Shown here: positions 53,183-60,143 of the stretch, piece after piece
Layout: each line of letters starts with the position of its first letter
How positions within the stretch are numbered: position 1 is the first letter of the stretch
From: a halophilic archaeon SHRA6
Lineage (GTDB): Archaea > Halobacteriota > Halobacteria > Halobacteriales > Haloferacaceae
Reading direction: 5' to 3'
Assembly: GCA_005239175.1 (NCBI GenBank)
Contig: SOPS01000001.1
Coordinates: 806,001 to 870,000 of the forward strand
DNA length: 64,000 nucleotides
Made by a program: the position numbers and the translations under genes
Notes under the pieces: generated by a model
What the model saw: only the letters and a program-made list of their open reading frames with translations
Database searches by the model: none
What the model was told of the DNA's origin: nothing

Positions 53183-53454
53183 AAAAGACTCCCGGTACCG
53201 GTAGCTACTTTCAATTGATGTCCGGTATCGAAGCCCAAGTACGGAGCTATTAAATCGCTGAATGGTACTCGGATCGAGATCGCCGCGCACCTTCTCAAGA
53301 TTATTTTTCGATTCGATCAAGCGTGTGAGAGCAGCATCAAGAACGACTGATGTCAGAGGATCGTTATCGGGACCGCTCGCGACGATCGCACTCACCCGAT
53401 CGAAGAGCAACTGTCGCTCCTCACTAAGTCGAATCGTGGTTCACTGGCCCCCAT
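53159..53454 (-). pseudogene. DUF7386-like small protein, broken or unusual start
   Basis: The minus strand encodes a protein-like stretch TTIRLSEERQLLFDRVSA, DNDPLTSVVLDAALTRLIES, SVLGLRYRTSIESSYR. It resembles a haloarchaeal ribbon-helix-helix-like family (DUF7386, from memory). An ATG at 53454 lies one frame off: reading MGAS then shifting one base would join the conserved part. A TGA stands in the conserved frame just upstream. Either it starts internally at TTG 53410, losing the first strand, or it is frameshifted. The 3' end overlaps the pilin stop by 24 bp. Confidence 0.5.
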
Positions 53455-53845
53455 TTTATCCCTCGATGTATGAGCGATCGGTGGCGATCGGCCGGCTATC
53501 GAGGCGACGACACTCACACAAACGATGCCAATGAGACCAAAGAAACCGCACTGGAACAGGCAGCGATCGATTAAGAGCTACGGGAATATCATCGAAGCGA
53601 GACAAATTGACTCGCCGGGACTGAGCGAAACCGAAGGTTTCGCGAAGGTCGGCGAGTCCACGAACGACTGACGGAGCGAAGCGACCGAAGAAAGTGAGTG
53701 GACTCGCCGGGATTCCGTTACGCTACTTCAAAAAATCCGTTAATCCCCGTGCTTTCAGGCGATTAGTCCGCCAGTCGTTGTGGTAATGCAACAGACAGTA
53801 GTGACGCCGGACCATGAATTCTATGCTTCTCTCGGGTTCCCTCGC
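53455..53845. other. Non-coding spacer with tRNA-derived core copies
   Basis: No gene seen in 391 bases. It contains GACTCGCCGGGA at 53609-53620, an inverted GGCGAGTCCA at 53651-53660, and the 17-bp att-like core at 53698-53714. This marks the left edge of the tRNA-Ala integration region. Confidence 0.5.
53698..53714 (-). repeat. att-like copy of the tRNA-Ala 3' end (left)
   Basis: GTGGACTCGCCGGGATT is identical to 59246-59262, the 3' end of the tRNA-Ala gene. The bases to its right (CCGTTACGCTACTTCAAA) match those right of the middle copy (CCGGAACGCTGCTTCAAA), as expected for arms of related integrated elements. Confidence 0.8.
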
Positions 53846-54388
53846 TCACCCGAGTTGTGACTCCATGTATTCAATTGCCGTCCAAATATCGATGACGCGG
53901 ATGCGTCCTTCGTAGTATGAGTTCTCGATGACGCCAGTGATCGCTCGTTCAGCGTTTCGGTCGTCCATCAGAATCCCGACGGAGTCGTGTGGCGTAGAGC
54001 CGAGAAGCATCACCCCGACTGCCGGCAGTTCCGAGTCCGTCTTTCGCAGCTCGTCGGGGTTCGTCTGTTCGAACGCTGCCAACCGCTCGTGAACCCGATC
54101 CATGACTTCGCCGGCACGCGGTCCATCGTGTACTCGGACCCCTAGTTGGAGTTCACCTGCGAGAGTGATCCACTCCGTCGTGTCCGCTCGGTCCACCCAA
54201 TCGACGCTGATGTAGCCACGCTGTTCGGTGAGTTCTTCGACGACACCACTACTCAGGTACAGCTCTCGGTCTTCGGCCTGGACGTACTGGACGAACGTCT
54301 GGTAGGGCTCACTTCCCGCCCCACCGATCGTCCGGAGAAAGCTCGTATCGAGGACGAGCGCAGTCGGAAACGGCGACGGATGCGGCTC
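53846..54388 (-). CDS. PIN-domain toxin-like protein, start codon unresolved
   Basis: The minus strand encodes a full PIN domain: TALVLDTSFLRTIGG (first catalytic Asp), SSGVVEELTEQRGY (Glu), and HDSVGILMDDRNAERAI with the later aspartates. It ends at VIDIWTAIEYMESQLG. The open frame begins right at the stop of the upstream regulator gene (GAG at 54388), but no ATG, GTG or TTG lies in frame before the first Asp. A GTG overlapping that stop (GTGA) is one base out of frame. Either a single-base frameshift has broken it or the start is non-canonical. A GTG at 54196 would give only the second half. PIN toxins cut RNA, and the gene pair is a probable toxin-antitoxin or regulator-nuclease module. 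Confidence 0.6.
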   Translation of the reverse strand, partial: EPHPSPFPTALVLDTSFLRTIGGAGSEPYQTFVQYVQAEDRELYLSSGVVEELTEQRGYISVDWVDRADTTEWITLAGELQLGVRVHDGPRAGEVMDRVHERLAAFEQTNPDELRKTDSELPAVGVMLLGSTPHDSVGILMDDRNAERAITGVIENSYYEGRIRVIDIWTAIEYMESQLG

Positions 54389-55016
54389 ACTCTTCGCTGC
54401 GCTGGTACGGTGCCTGCTCGATCGCCCGGTCGTGGACGTCTACGTCGAACGTGACGTCCTCGAGCGTCGGATCGTGGTCTTTCACCACGGCGATGATCCG
54501 CTCAATCGCCTGTGTAACTGCGATGGCCTCTACAGCAGGGACGTCAAGGTCATCCGCGACGCCGCGGCGTGTCGTGTTGCCTTTCAGGTAGTCGATCGTC
54601 GCCGTGACGGCGGGGGCGAGTGCTGCCTTCCCGTGACGGTCAACGAACAGTTCGAGGTCATCATCGACGCTGGTGGCCCCGTAGACGGCGATGATAACTG
54701 GACCGAGTTCGAGCGTCGTTTCGTCCGTCCAGTTGCCGCTCACAGGGTCGGCACGCCAGAGAGCCGATCCGTCCTCGTATTCGTCGAGTTCAGTTGCGAC
54801 TCCCAACTCGGCCAGCGTGTTGGCATACTTGTACGCAGTGCTTTTCGAGAATCTCTGGCGCTCACGGGCCGCGGTGACCACCGTCGGGGAGTTGATCAGC
54901 AGATCTGTGTAGAACCGGGCGAGTTCGGGAGTTCCCAACAGTTCCTGGAAGACAAAAAACCGGCGAGCAGTGTGTGCCGCGTCCGGTGAGTGCGTGATAG
55001 GTGGAGCGTCAGACAT
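54387..55016 (-). CDS. HTH regulator/antitoxin of the DUF7437 type
   Basis: A 209-residue protein. The N-terminal winged helix-turn-helix (about 15-75) includes RFFVFQELLGTPELARFYTD, AARERQRFSKSTAYKYANTL and AELGVATELDEYEDG. The middle helical part (ATSVDDDLELFVDRHGKAAL, then ATIDYLKGNTTRRGVADDL) and C-terminal part are of unknown role. In haloarchaea this family (DUF7437, from memory) is often followed by a PIN-domain gene, as here, so it probably represses the operon and may neutralise the nuclease. A palindrome sits directly before its start. Confidence 0.78.
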   Translation of the reverse strand: MSDAPPITHSPDAAHTARRFFVFQELLGTPELARFYTDLLINSPTVVTAARERQRFSKSTAYKYANTLAELGVATELDEYEDGSALWRADPVSGNWTDETTLELGPVIIAVYGATSVDDDLELFVDRHGKAALAPAVTATIDYLKGNTTRRGVADDLDVPAVEAIAVTQAIERIIAVVKDHDPTLEDVTFDVDVHDRAIEQAPYQRSEE

Positions 55017-55019
55017 AGT

Positions 55020-55039
55020 TTATAGTACGCGAACTATAA
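55020..55039. promoter_or_regulatory. Operator-like palindrome upstream of the DUF7437-type gene
   Basis: TTATAGT-N6-ACTATAA, perfect 7-bp arms, beginning 4 bases upstream of ATG 55016. It overlaps the likely TATA/initiator region, which is the usual place for autorepression in toxin-antitoxin operons. Confidence 0.65.
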
Positions 55040-55140
55040 TCTAAAGCGTTTTGGAGATTACCACTTCCGACCCATTCGGAGTGCTTGTCAGTCTGTCCCG
55101 TTGACCGAGTGATTATTTTGACTGTCTCCGAGTCGAAGAC

Positions 55141-55280
55141 TGCGAATCCAGGCCAGCGATGACCCCCGTCACGACTCGTAACGAATTCTCACCGAATCAG
55201 TAATGACATACTCAGTGGACGGTAGAGAACCTGAATATCCCGAAAATAGCGGATAAGGCAAAAGTGGACTCGCCGGGATT
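55141..55280. repeat. 140-bp direct repeat arm ending in the att-like core (middle copy)
   Basis: The stretch aligns without gaps to 59123-59262, with clearly related sequence throughout (shared blocks CGTAACGAATTCTCACCGAA and GCGGATAAGG). It ends in the 17-bp core GTGGACTCGCCGGGATT at 55264-55280. Right of the core it resembles the left att-like site instead, so this copy is a hybrid junction. Confidence 0.85.
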
Positions 55281-55446
55281 CCGGAACGCTGCTTCAAAGA
55301 ATCCGTTTAATGACCGTGGTGTCCAGCGGTTTGTGTGACCGCTGGTTACGTTGATACTACAGACGTCACCGGCACATGACAGAAGTCATATTCAGCGAAA
55401 CGGTCGCCTGCCCCCACGCTATCAAGCGGAAGGGCCCCACGAGTCG

Positions 55447-55908
55447 CTACTCGACGCGAATCGTTCCGACCATCCCGATATCGGCGTGCGGGATGCATAC
55501 GTAGGTGTACTGGCCCGCTACATCGAAGGTGTGTTCGTACGTCTCCCCCCGTGAGACGAGTGTCACCTCCGGATCCTGTTCGGGGCCGTAACTGCCGAAC
55601 GGCTCGGCGTCTTCGGGCAACACCACACCATCGTTGTTTTCTGGCCGACCGGAGACGTTGTGGCCCGCCTCGGCGAACCCCCATCGCACCGTGTCGCCGG
55701 CCGATACCGTCAGTTCGTCCGGCTGGAAGATGGACTCGCCGTCCGGAGCCACAATCACGTCGGCATCCGGGAACGACGGATCGTCGAGGATACCGGACGT
55801 ACAACCGGCGAGACTCGCTGTGACGCCAGCGAGCACTGCCCGCCGGCCGAAGCGACGGATCTCAGATCCCGGGCTACCTTGATCCCGTGTCGATTCTGAG
55901 TCGTGCAT
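55447..55908 (-). CDS. Halocyanin-type blue copper lipoprotein
   Basis: A 153-residue electron carrier. A Tat-type signal (RRFGRRAVLAGVTASLAG) ends in lipobox LAGC (C36). The plastocyanin fold follows, with copper ligands H83 (AGHNVSG), C138 (YVCIPH), H141 and M146. It is anchored outside the membrane and shuttles electrons between membrane complexes or serves an oxidoreductase. It lies 3 bp downstream of a membrane-protein gene in an operon within the tRNA-flanked element. Confidence 0.93.
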   Translation of the reverse strand: MHDSESTRDQGSPGSEIRRFGRRAVLAGVTASLAGCTSGILDDPSFPDADVIVAPDGESIFQPDELTVSAGDTVRWGFAEAGHNVSGRPENNDGVVLPEDAEPFGSYGPEQDPEVTLVSRGETYEHTFDVAGQYTYVCIPHADIGMVGTIRVE

Positions 55909-55911
55909 CTG

Positions 55912-56532
55912 TCAGGCAACCGTCTCCGTGGATTCGGTCTGTTCAGTTGGGTCGCTGTCCGTCCAGAGGAGTACCCCGACGGCAACCAGCGAAAGCCCGA
56001 CCAGCCCGTTGTTGACGACCGTCACCCACTCCGGTCCCCCGACGTCGCCAAACAGGAGTGCTTTCACGATGACGAAAAACAGTCCCAAAGCCGTCAGTAG
56101 CAGGAACCCGCCGACGCGCCGGGAGTACGCCCCCGTCCAGAGCGTCGTAGCGCCGAACATCGTCATGGTCAGCGCGCTCCCTAGTACTCCCATCGACACG
56201 GTCACCGCGAAGAGTGACCGAGACATCAACGAGGGGATGAGACCCACACCGAAGGTCAGCACGATCTCCACTCCGACAACCAGGACCAACACCTGGCAGA
56301 CGCGTCCCAATCGTGGCGCACGCTCTATGAGCCGGGGGGAGAGTCCGAGCAGCCCCATATAGACCACCAGCATAAGTCCGAGGTGAACGAGCGGGGACAG
56401 ATCCATCCCCGTATTCGCCGCCATTATGAACCCGGCGTTGATCGTGATGAGGACGAATACGACGCCGGGGGCGAGGAACGCTACCGACCGCCAGCGTTCG
56501 AGCGTTCCCAACACGCCGGTGTTATCGGTCAT
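55912..56532 (-). CDS. Six-helix membrane protein (element copy 1)
   Basis: A 206-residue membrane protein with about six helices. It is paralogous to 58280-58909: both start with LE-W-S-AFLA-G, share GLLGL-PRL after helix 2, a GA-SR-VG-FLL block, and NGLV--SL---G--L-T near the C-terminus. I do not recognise the family. As it is co-transcribed with a halocyanin (3-bp gap) it may be its membrane redox partner (inference). Confidence 0.75.
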   Translation of the reverse strand: MTDNTGVLGTLERWRSVAFLAPGVVFVLITINAGFIMAANTGMDLSPLVHLGLMLVVYMGLLGLSPRLIERAPRLGRVCQVLVLVVGVEIVLTFGVGLIPSLMSRSLFAVTVSMGVLGSALTMTMFGATTLWTGAYSRRVGGFLLLTALGLFFVIVKALLFGDVGGPEWVTVVNNGLVGLSLVAVGVLLWTDSDPTEQTESTETVA

Positions 56533-56622
56533 CGACGGGACCCTCCGGAACCGTGTCGTTCGTCGGGCTGAGCAGTTTCGGTTTCGACGCGTGCGGTTGT
56601 TGCGTTGTGGTGTGAATCATCG

Positions 56623-57081
56623 TTATTGTTGGAATACATTTGGCTGCGTCCGTTTCGGGAATTCCTCGGGGACAGCGTCGAGCTGCGTGAGGAGCCCGAG
56701 GCCGTCCGGAAGCGACCAGATCTCGGCGATTTGGTCGTGCTCGATGCGGAAGAACCACGCGCAGGCGATCTCGAACGACCGCCCGGTCGGCGCGAGATCC
56801 ATCAACGATTCCTGGTGGGTGCCGGTCACTCGCCCGCGTACCGCGACACGGTTGTCGGTCGCTACCACGTCTTCGACATGCAGATCAACGTCGGCGCTGG
56901 CGAGCGCCTGCCACCCCAACTCCGTCAGCGTCCCTTGACGCTGAGCACCCTCGAACACGAGATGGTGATCTTCGACCTCGGCCGTGAGGAACTCCGCCAC
57001 GGCGTTCGTGTCTCCGCACGCAACGACGTCCGTGAGGAACCGCCGGACGAGCGCCGCGTTCTCGCGTGATGATGGTGCCAT
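56623..57081 (-). CDS. SnoaL-like polyketide-cyclase-fold protein
   Basis: A 152-residue soluble protein with the SnoaL/NTF2 cone fold: an N-terminal helix (ENAALVRRFLTDVVACGD), DHHLVFEG, DLHVEDVVATDNRVAVRGRVTGTHQES, and FEIACAWFFRIEHDQIAEIWSLPDGLGLLTQL. Members bind or turn over small hydrophobic ligands; many act as regulators with no known substrate. It lies 90 bp upstream of the membrane protein and halocyanin in the same direction, probably one operon. Confidence 0.85.
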   Translation of the reverse strand: MAPSSRENAALVRRFLTDVVACGDTNAVAEFLTAEVEDHHLVFEGAQRQGTLTELGWQALASADVDLHVEDVVATDNRVAVRGRVTGTHQESLMDLAPTGRSFEIACAWFFRIEHDQIAEIWSLPDGLGLLTQLDAVPEEFPKRTQPNVFQQ

Positions 57082-57088
57082 GGTGGTT

Positions 57089-57180
57089 TCTGTCCCTTGA
57101 ATCGGTCTCGCGTGGTCGCAGAGGGACAGAACAGTCGTGGGGACGGGAGACGATAAATATCATTTTTATGATTATAAAAC
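57089..57180 (-). promoter_or_regulatory. Promoter and hairpin leader of the SnoaL-membrane-halocyanin operon
   Basis: TATAATC and AAAAATG type AT-rich DNA at 57155-57180 gives a probable TATA box on the minus strand. Between it and the SnoaL ATG, TCTGTCCCT (57089-57097) and AGGGACAGA (57122-57130) are perfect 9-base complements around a 24-base loop, so the leader RNA can fold. Confidence 0.5.
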
Positions 57181-57269
57181 AAGCTCGCTGACATGTAGTT
57201 ACCTCGGTACAATCTGCATCGAGCGGTTCGGGTCACGGTCGAAAAGGAGAGCGAGTCGTCGGCCGGGTC

Positions 57270-58274
57270 CTATCGATTGACGCTGACGATGCTCGCCGTC
57301 TCGTCAAGCATAACGCGGATATCATCGCCGTCGATCGAGGCAGTGACGGCAACACGGAGCGGGTCCTCGGAGACGAGTTCTTCCCCGTGGTCGGTCATGA
57401 GGTCGAAGATGTGCCTCGCACTTTCCGGGTCTTCGGTGTGAACGCGCGTCGAAATGCCGTGTTCCTCGTAGAAGGCGGTCACCGCCGGATGGAACAGCGG
57501 GAGCTTTTTCGGGTCCTCGATGGCGTAGTCTTCGCAGGTCCGACACTGGAAGTATGCGAGGAGATCCAACAGCCACCCGCAGTTGTCACAACCGCCGCGC
57601 GGGTCGTGGTCTCTGCAGTACTCCAGCCGGCCCTCGACCGGCCCCGAGCAGGTCGGACAGACCCCGTTGAACATGCTTCGCACCTTCTGGTGCTTCGCAA
57701 CCTTGCTCGCGGCTCGCAGTTGCGCGGGCCTCCGGGCGGCGACGCCGGCCGGTTCGAACTGTGTCAGATCCAGTACCCCTTCCATATGATCTTTCACCGC
57801 ACCCCACTCCGAGACGCCCGGTGCGACGCCGTCACACTCGGTGCAGGTCCACAGCACCACGCCATCCTGGTAGTTAATCGTCGTGGGAGCGTCACAGATC
57901 GGACACGATTCGTCGATCTCGACGTCGTTGACCGATACGTCGTCGATTCCGATTCCGGCGATGATCGACCGAACGACCTTCAGACCGGCGGTCCGGAGTT
58001 CGTACCCGCCTCGCTCGGTGTGTTGCGTGACGAACGACCCCTCCAGCTTTTCCAGGTGGTAGCTGAAGTTCCCCCGGTTGTCGTAGTCCACCCGGTCGAG
58101 CAGTCGGGAGAACGGCACGTTGTGGTCCGGAAGGGGTTCGTGTTCCTCCCACAGTGCCAGCAGGATCGCCAGGCGCGTCTCGTCGGCGAGGAGTTTGAAG
58201 GCCTCGGCCGTGTCGGAGCTGACCGTTTGGGCGGCCGCCTCCAGCGGCGATTCGGTCGGTTTTACCTCTTCCAT
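57270..58274 (-). CDS. HTH regulator with zinc-ribbon sensor domains (DUF7351-like)
   Basis: A 334-residue protein with an ArsR-like winged helix at about 15-100 (AEAFKLLADETRLAILLALW, SRLLDRVDYDNRGNFSYHLEKL, TERGGYELRTAGLKVVRSI). Two zinc ribbons follow (CPICDAPT and CTECDG; CPTCSGPVEGRLEYC and CDNCGWLLD), plus a single CRTC. The C-terminal part is a mixed alpha/beta domain ending in RVMLDETASIVSV. It resembles haloarchaeal HTH-DUF7351 regulators. It lies 5 bp after the paralogous membrane gene and may control the element's genes in response to a metal or redox signal (inference). Confidence 0.85.
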   Translation of the reverse strand: MEEVKPTESPLEAAAQTVSSDTAEAFKLLADETRLAILLALWEEHEPLPDHNVPFSRLLDRVDYDNRGNFSYHLEKLEGSFVTQHTERGGYELRTAGLKVVRSIIAGIGIDDVSVNDVEIDESCPICDAPTTINYQDGVVLWTCTECDGVAPGVSEWGAVKDHMEGVLDLTQFEPAGVAARRPAQLRAASKVAKHQKVRSMFNGVCPTCSGPVEGRLEYCRDHDPRGGCDNCGWLLDLLAYFQCRTCEDYAIEDPKKLPLFHPAVTAFYEEHGISTRVHTEDPESARHIFDLMTDHGEELVSEDPLRVAVTASIDGDDIRVMLDETASIVSVNR

Positions 58275-58279
58275 GGATT

Positions 58280-58909
58280 TCAACTCGCGGTGACGTCGCC
58301 GGTCGAGTCCGGGGCTTCGGTCGGGACGTCCGCGGTTCGAAGCACGTAGCCGATGGATCCCAAGGACGTCGCAACGAGCCCGTTGGCGACGGGCGACATC
58401 CACACGGGGGTTGAGTGAGCGTACACCAGTAAGGCAACAATCATGAATGACACCCCTGCGGCCATCACCAGCAGGAAGCGGCCGACGTGACGCGAATGAG
58501 CCCCTGTCCGGAGACTGGCGATGCCGAACGTCGTGACGGTCAACGTGGATCCGACCGCCACGGTGACGACGATCGCTAAAGCGGTTGCCTCCCCGACGGC
58601 TAACCCCGTTGAGGGCACGAATACCCCGATGGCCGGAAGTATTGTCACTGTTGTCAGTGCAAGCAGTCCGACGCCACCCTTCGCCAGCGTGGAGTCGTGT
58701 TCGGCGAGTCGCGGATACAATCCGAGCAGCCCAATAAAAACGACTAACATGAACACGAAAATGGCAGCGGGTGACACCGCGATCTCCGCACCTGTCACAG
58801 CCTGCAATCCAGAGGCGACTTCGGGAAGCGTGAAGAGTCCCCCTGCGGCAAGAAATGCTATCGGACTCCACTGCTCAAGCGTTACCCAAATTGTGTTACC
58901 ATATAACAT
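58280..58909 (-). CDS. Six-helix membrane protein (element copy 2)
   Basis: A 209-residue paralogue of 55912-56532 with the same helix plan and shared blocks (WSPIAFLAAGGLF, FIGLLGLYPRLAEHD, GAHSRHVGRFLL, NGLVATSLGSIGYVLRTA). It starts at ATG 58909 and is the first gene of a two-gene unit with the HTH/zinc-ribbon regulator. Function unknown. Confidence 0.75.
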   Translation of the reverse strand: MLYGNTIWVTLEQWSPIAFLAAGGLFTLPEVASGLQAVTGAEIAVSPAAIFVFMLVVFIGLLGLYPRLAEHDSTLAKGGVGLLALTTVTILPAIGVFVPSTGLAVGEATALAIVVTVAVGSTLTVTTFGIASLRTGAHSRHVGRFLLVMAAGVSFMIVALLVYAHSTPVWMSPVANGLVATSLGSIGYVLRTADVPTEAPDSTGDVTAS

Positions 58910-59246
58910 ACACCGATATTGGGAACTGTCTACAAAATACTTGGGGAGAATACGACAAGCCGTCCTGCAGTGCTTGTGCCCTATATTCAGCAGCGTGTCG
59001 GAAATAAATCATAACTTTCGGGAGACAGAGCCACCGGGGACACATAGGACTGCGTGACATCAACCAGTTCGTACCGTGGTCAATAGCCGATTGATTAACT
59101 CGTCCCGCTCCGTGTCACGGAATGCGAATCTGGACCAGCGATAACCCACGTCACGACCCGTAACGAATTCTCACCGAATCAGTAATGTCACACTCAGTCG
59201 GCGATAGAGGTCCTAATGGACCCGAAAATGGCGGATAAGGTAAAAG
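58910..59246. other. Spacer with IS scar and right direct-repeat arm
   Basis: A 337-bp gap with no gene. It holds a solo IS end at 58978-59031 and the right copy of the 140-bp arm (59123-59262), which runs into the tRNA gene. Confidence 0.6.
58978..59031. mobile_element. Solo IS end (degenerate)
   Basis: GCCCTATATTCAGCAGC at the left and GACAGAGCC at the right follow the plan of the scars at 1622 and 4010. It lies inside the tRNA-bounded element. Confidence 0.35.
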
Positions 59247-59262
59247 TGGACTCGCCGGGATT
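59123..59262. repeat. 140-bp direct repeat arm ending in the tRNA 3' end (right copy)
   Basis: It aligns gap-free with 55141-55280. Its last 17 bases (59246-59262) are the 3' end of tRNA-Ala and the presumed recombination core. The distance between arms is 3,982 bp, the size of the second element. Confidence 0.85.
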
Positions 59263-59318
59263 TGAACCCGGGGCCTCTTCCTTGCGAAGGAAGCGATCTG
59301 CCACTGATCTACGAGCCC
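59247..59318 (-). tRNA. tRNA-Ala (anticodon CGC)
   Basis: On the minus strand a 72-base cloverleaf. The acceptor GGGCTCG pairs with CGAGTCC, the anticodon stem CTTCC/GGAAG frames the loop TTCGCAA (anticodon CGC, decoding GCG), and the T arm GGGTTCAAATC closes with CCCGG/CCGGG pairing. The discriminator base is A, and the CCA end is not encoded. TTTT follows a few bases downstream as a likely terminator. Its 3' end is the target for integrated elements on its left side. Confidence 0.97.
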
Positions 59319-59359
59319 TCACAAAAACAGAGCCGACGTCAATACTTGTAGCTTCTGTT

Positions 59360-59965
59360 TTAGCCGTCGTATGCGGTGCTGTGTCCCGATCGCCGCACGT
59401 CTAACAGCCCAACGCGCCCAGCGACCAATCCGAGCAGCAACCCCGTAAAGTGCGCGATCAGTGCAACCCCCGGCTGGCCCGTGGCGATCGTCACACCTAG
59501 TGCCACAACCGCAAACAGCGCGAGCTGGGCACGTCCAGACAGCTCGATCGATCGGAACACCGTCCGCGAGACCGTATTCCCCGCGAGCAGGTACCCCAGC
59601 AGCCCGAAGATCGCGCCACTGGCGCCGAGCACTGCCACGGGCCCGCGGAGGAGCCCGCCGATCGTCACCTCCGCGATACCGGCGATCATCCCGACCGTGA
59701 GAAAGAACACGTGAAAGCGAACCCGCGTCGTTCGCCGCTCGACGAGCAGCCCAAACACCAACAGCGCAACCATGTTCGCGACGTAGTGGCCGAGCCCTGC
59801 GTGGGCGTACACGCTCGTCACGATCGCCAGTGGGTTGACCGCCACGGGGCCGGTCAGCGCAAACAGTCCCGTCGCGATCGGAGAACTGAACAGCCCGAGT
59901 ATCGATTGGACGACGAAGACGACCGTACAAACAACAAGCACCTCGATCGTCGGGCTGCGAGCCAT
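59360..59965 (-). CDS. Rhomboid-family intramembrane serine protease
   Basis: A 201-residue protein with six helices. The catalytic serine is S116 in VLGASGAIFGLLGYL and the histidine is H172 in VALIAHFTGLLLG. The HxxxN pair (H60, N64 in GLGHYVANMVALLVF) stabilises the oxyanion hole. It cleaves membrane proteins within helix tops; in haloarchaea one rhomboid has been tied to S-layer glycosylation. The short tail has no extra domain. Confidence 0.9.
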   Translation of the reverse strand: MARSPTIEVLVVCTVVFVVQSILGLFSSPIATGLFALTGPVAVNPLAIVTSVYAHAGLGHYVANMVALLVFGLLVERRTTRVRFHVFFLTVGMIAGIAEVTIGGLLRGPVAVLGASGAIFGLLGYLLAGNTVSRTVFRSIELSGRAQLALFAVVALGVTIATGQPGVALIAHFTGLLLGLVAGRVGLLDVRRSGHSTAYDG

Positions 59966-60143
59966 ACAACACGTAGGATGTGTATCCAGTAAAAGCGATC
60001 GCCGGGGCCCTCGGCTGCATGTATCCCAAACACGCCCGTGCCCGAGGAGTGTCCAACGGCGAGCGCTATCGCGGTCGCTCCGAGCCTAAAAGAAAAGAAA
60101 TCGAAGCGAGGTGTGATACACCTTAGCGCCGTGTGAGCCGAGC

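Larger units (their letters stand above)
55017..55446. other. Non-coding spacer with operator, repeat arm and middle att-like site
   Basis: The 430-bp gap holds the palindrome at 55020-55039, a 140-bp arm (55141-55280) matching 59123-59262, and the middle tRNA-derived core. I see no gene. Confidence 0.6.

Noticed and set aside
57270-58871. Single 533-residue protein covering the regulator and membrane gene
   Set aside because: The first 200 residues are an antisense or out-of-frame reading of the membrane gene at 58280-58909. The regulator has its own ATG at 58274.
53455-59246. Search for an integrase in the tRNA-Ala elements
   Set aside because: No tyrosine- or serine-recombinase motif is visible in any frame between the core copies, so I do not annotate one. 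The elements are called from the att-like repeats alone.
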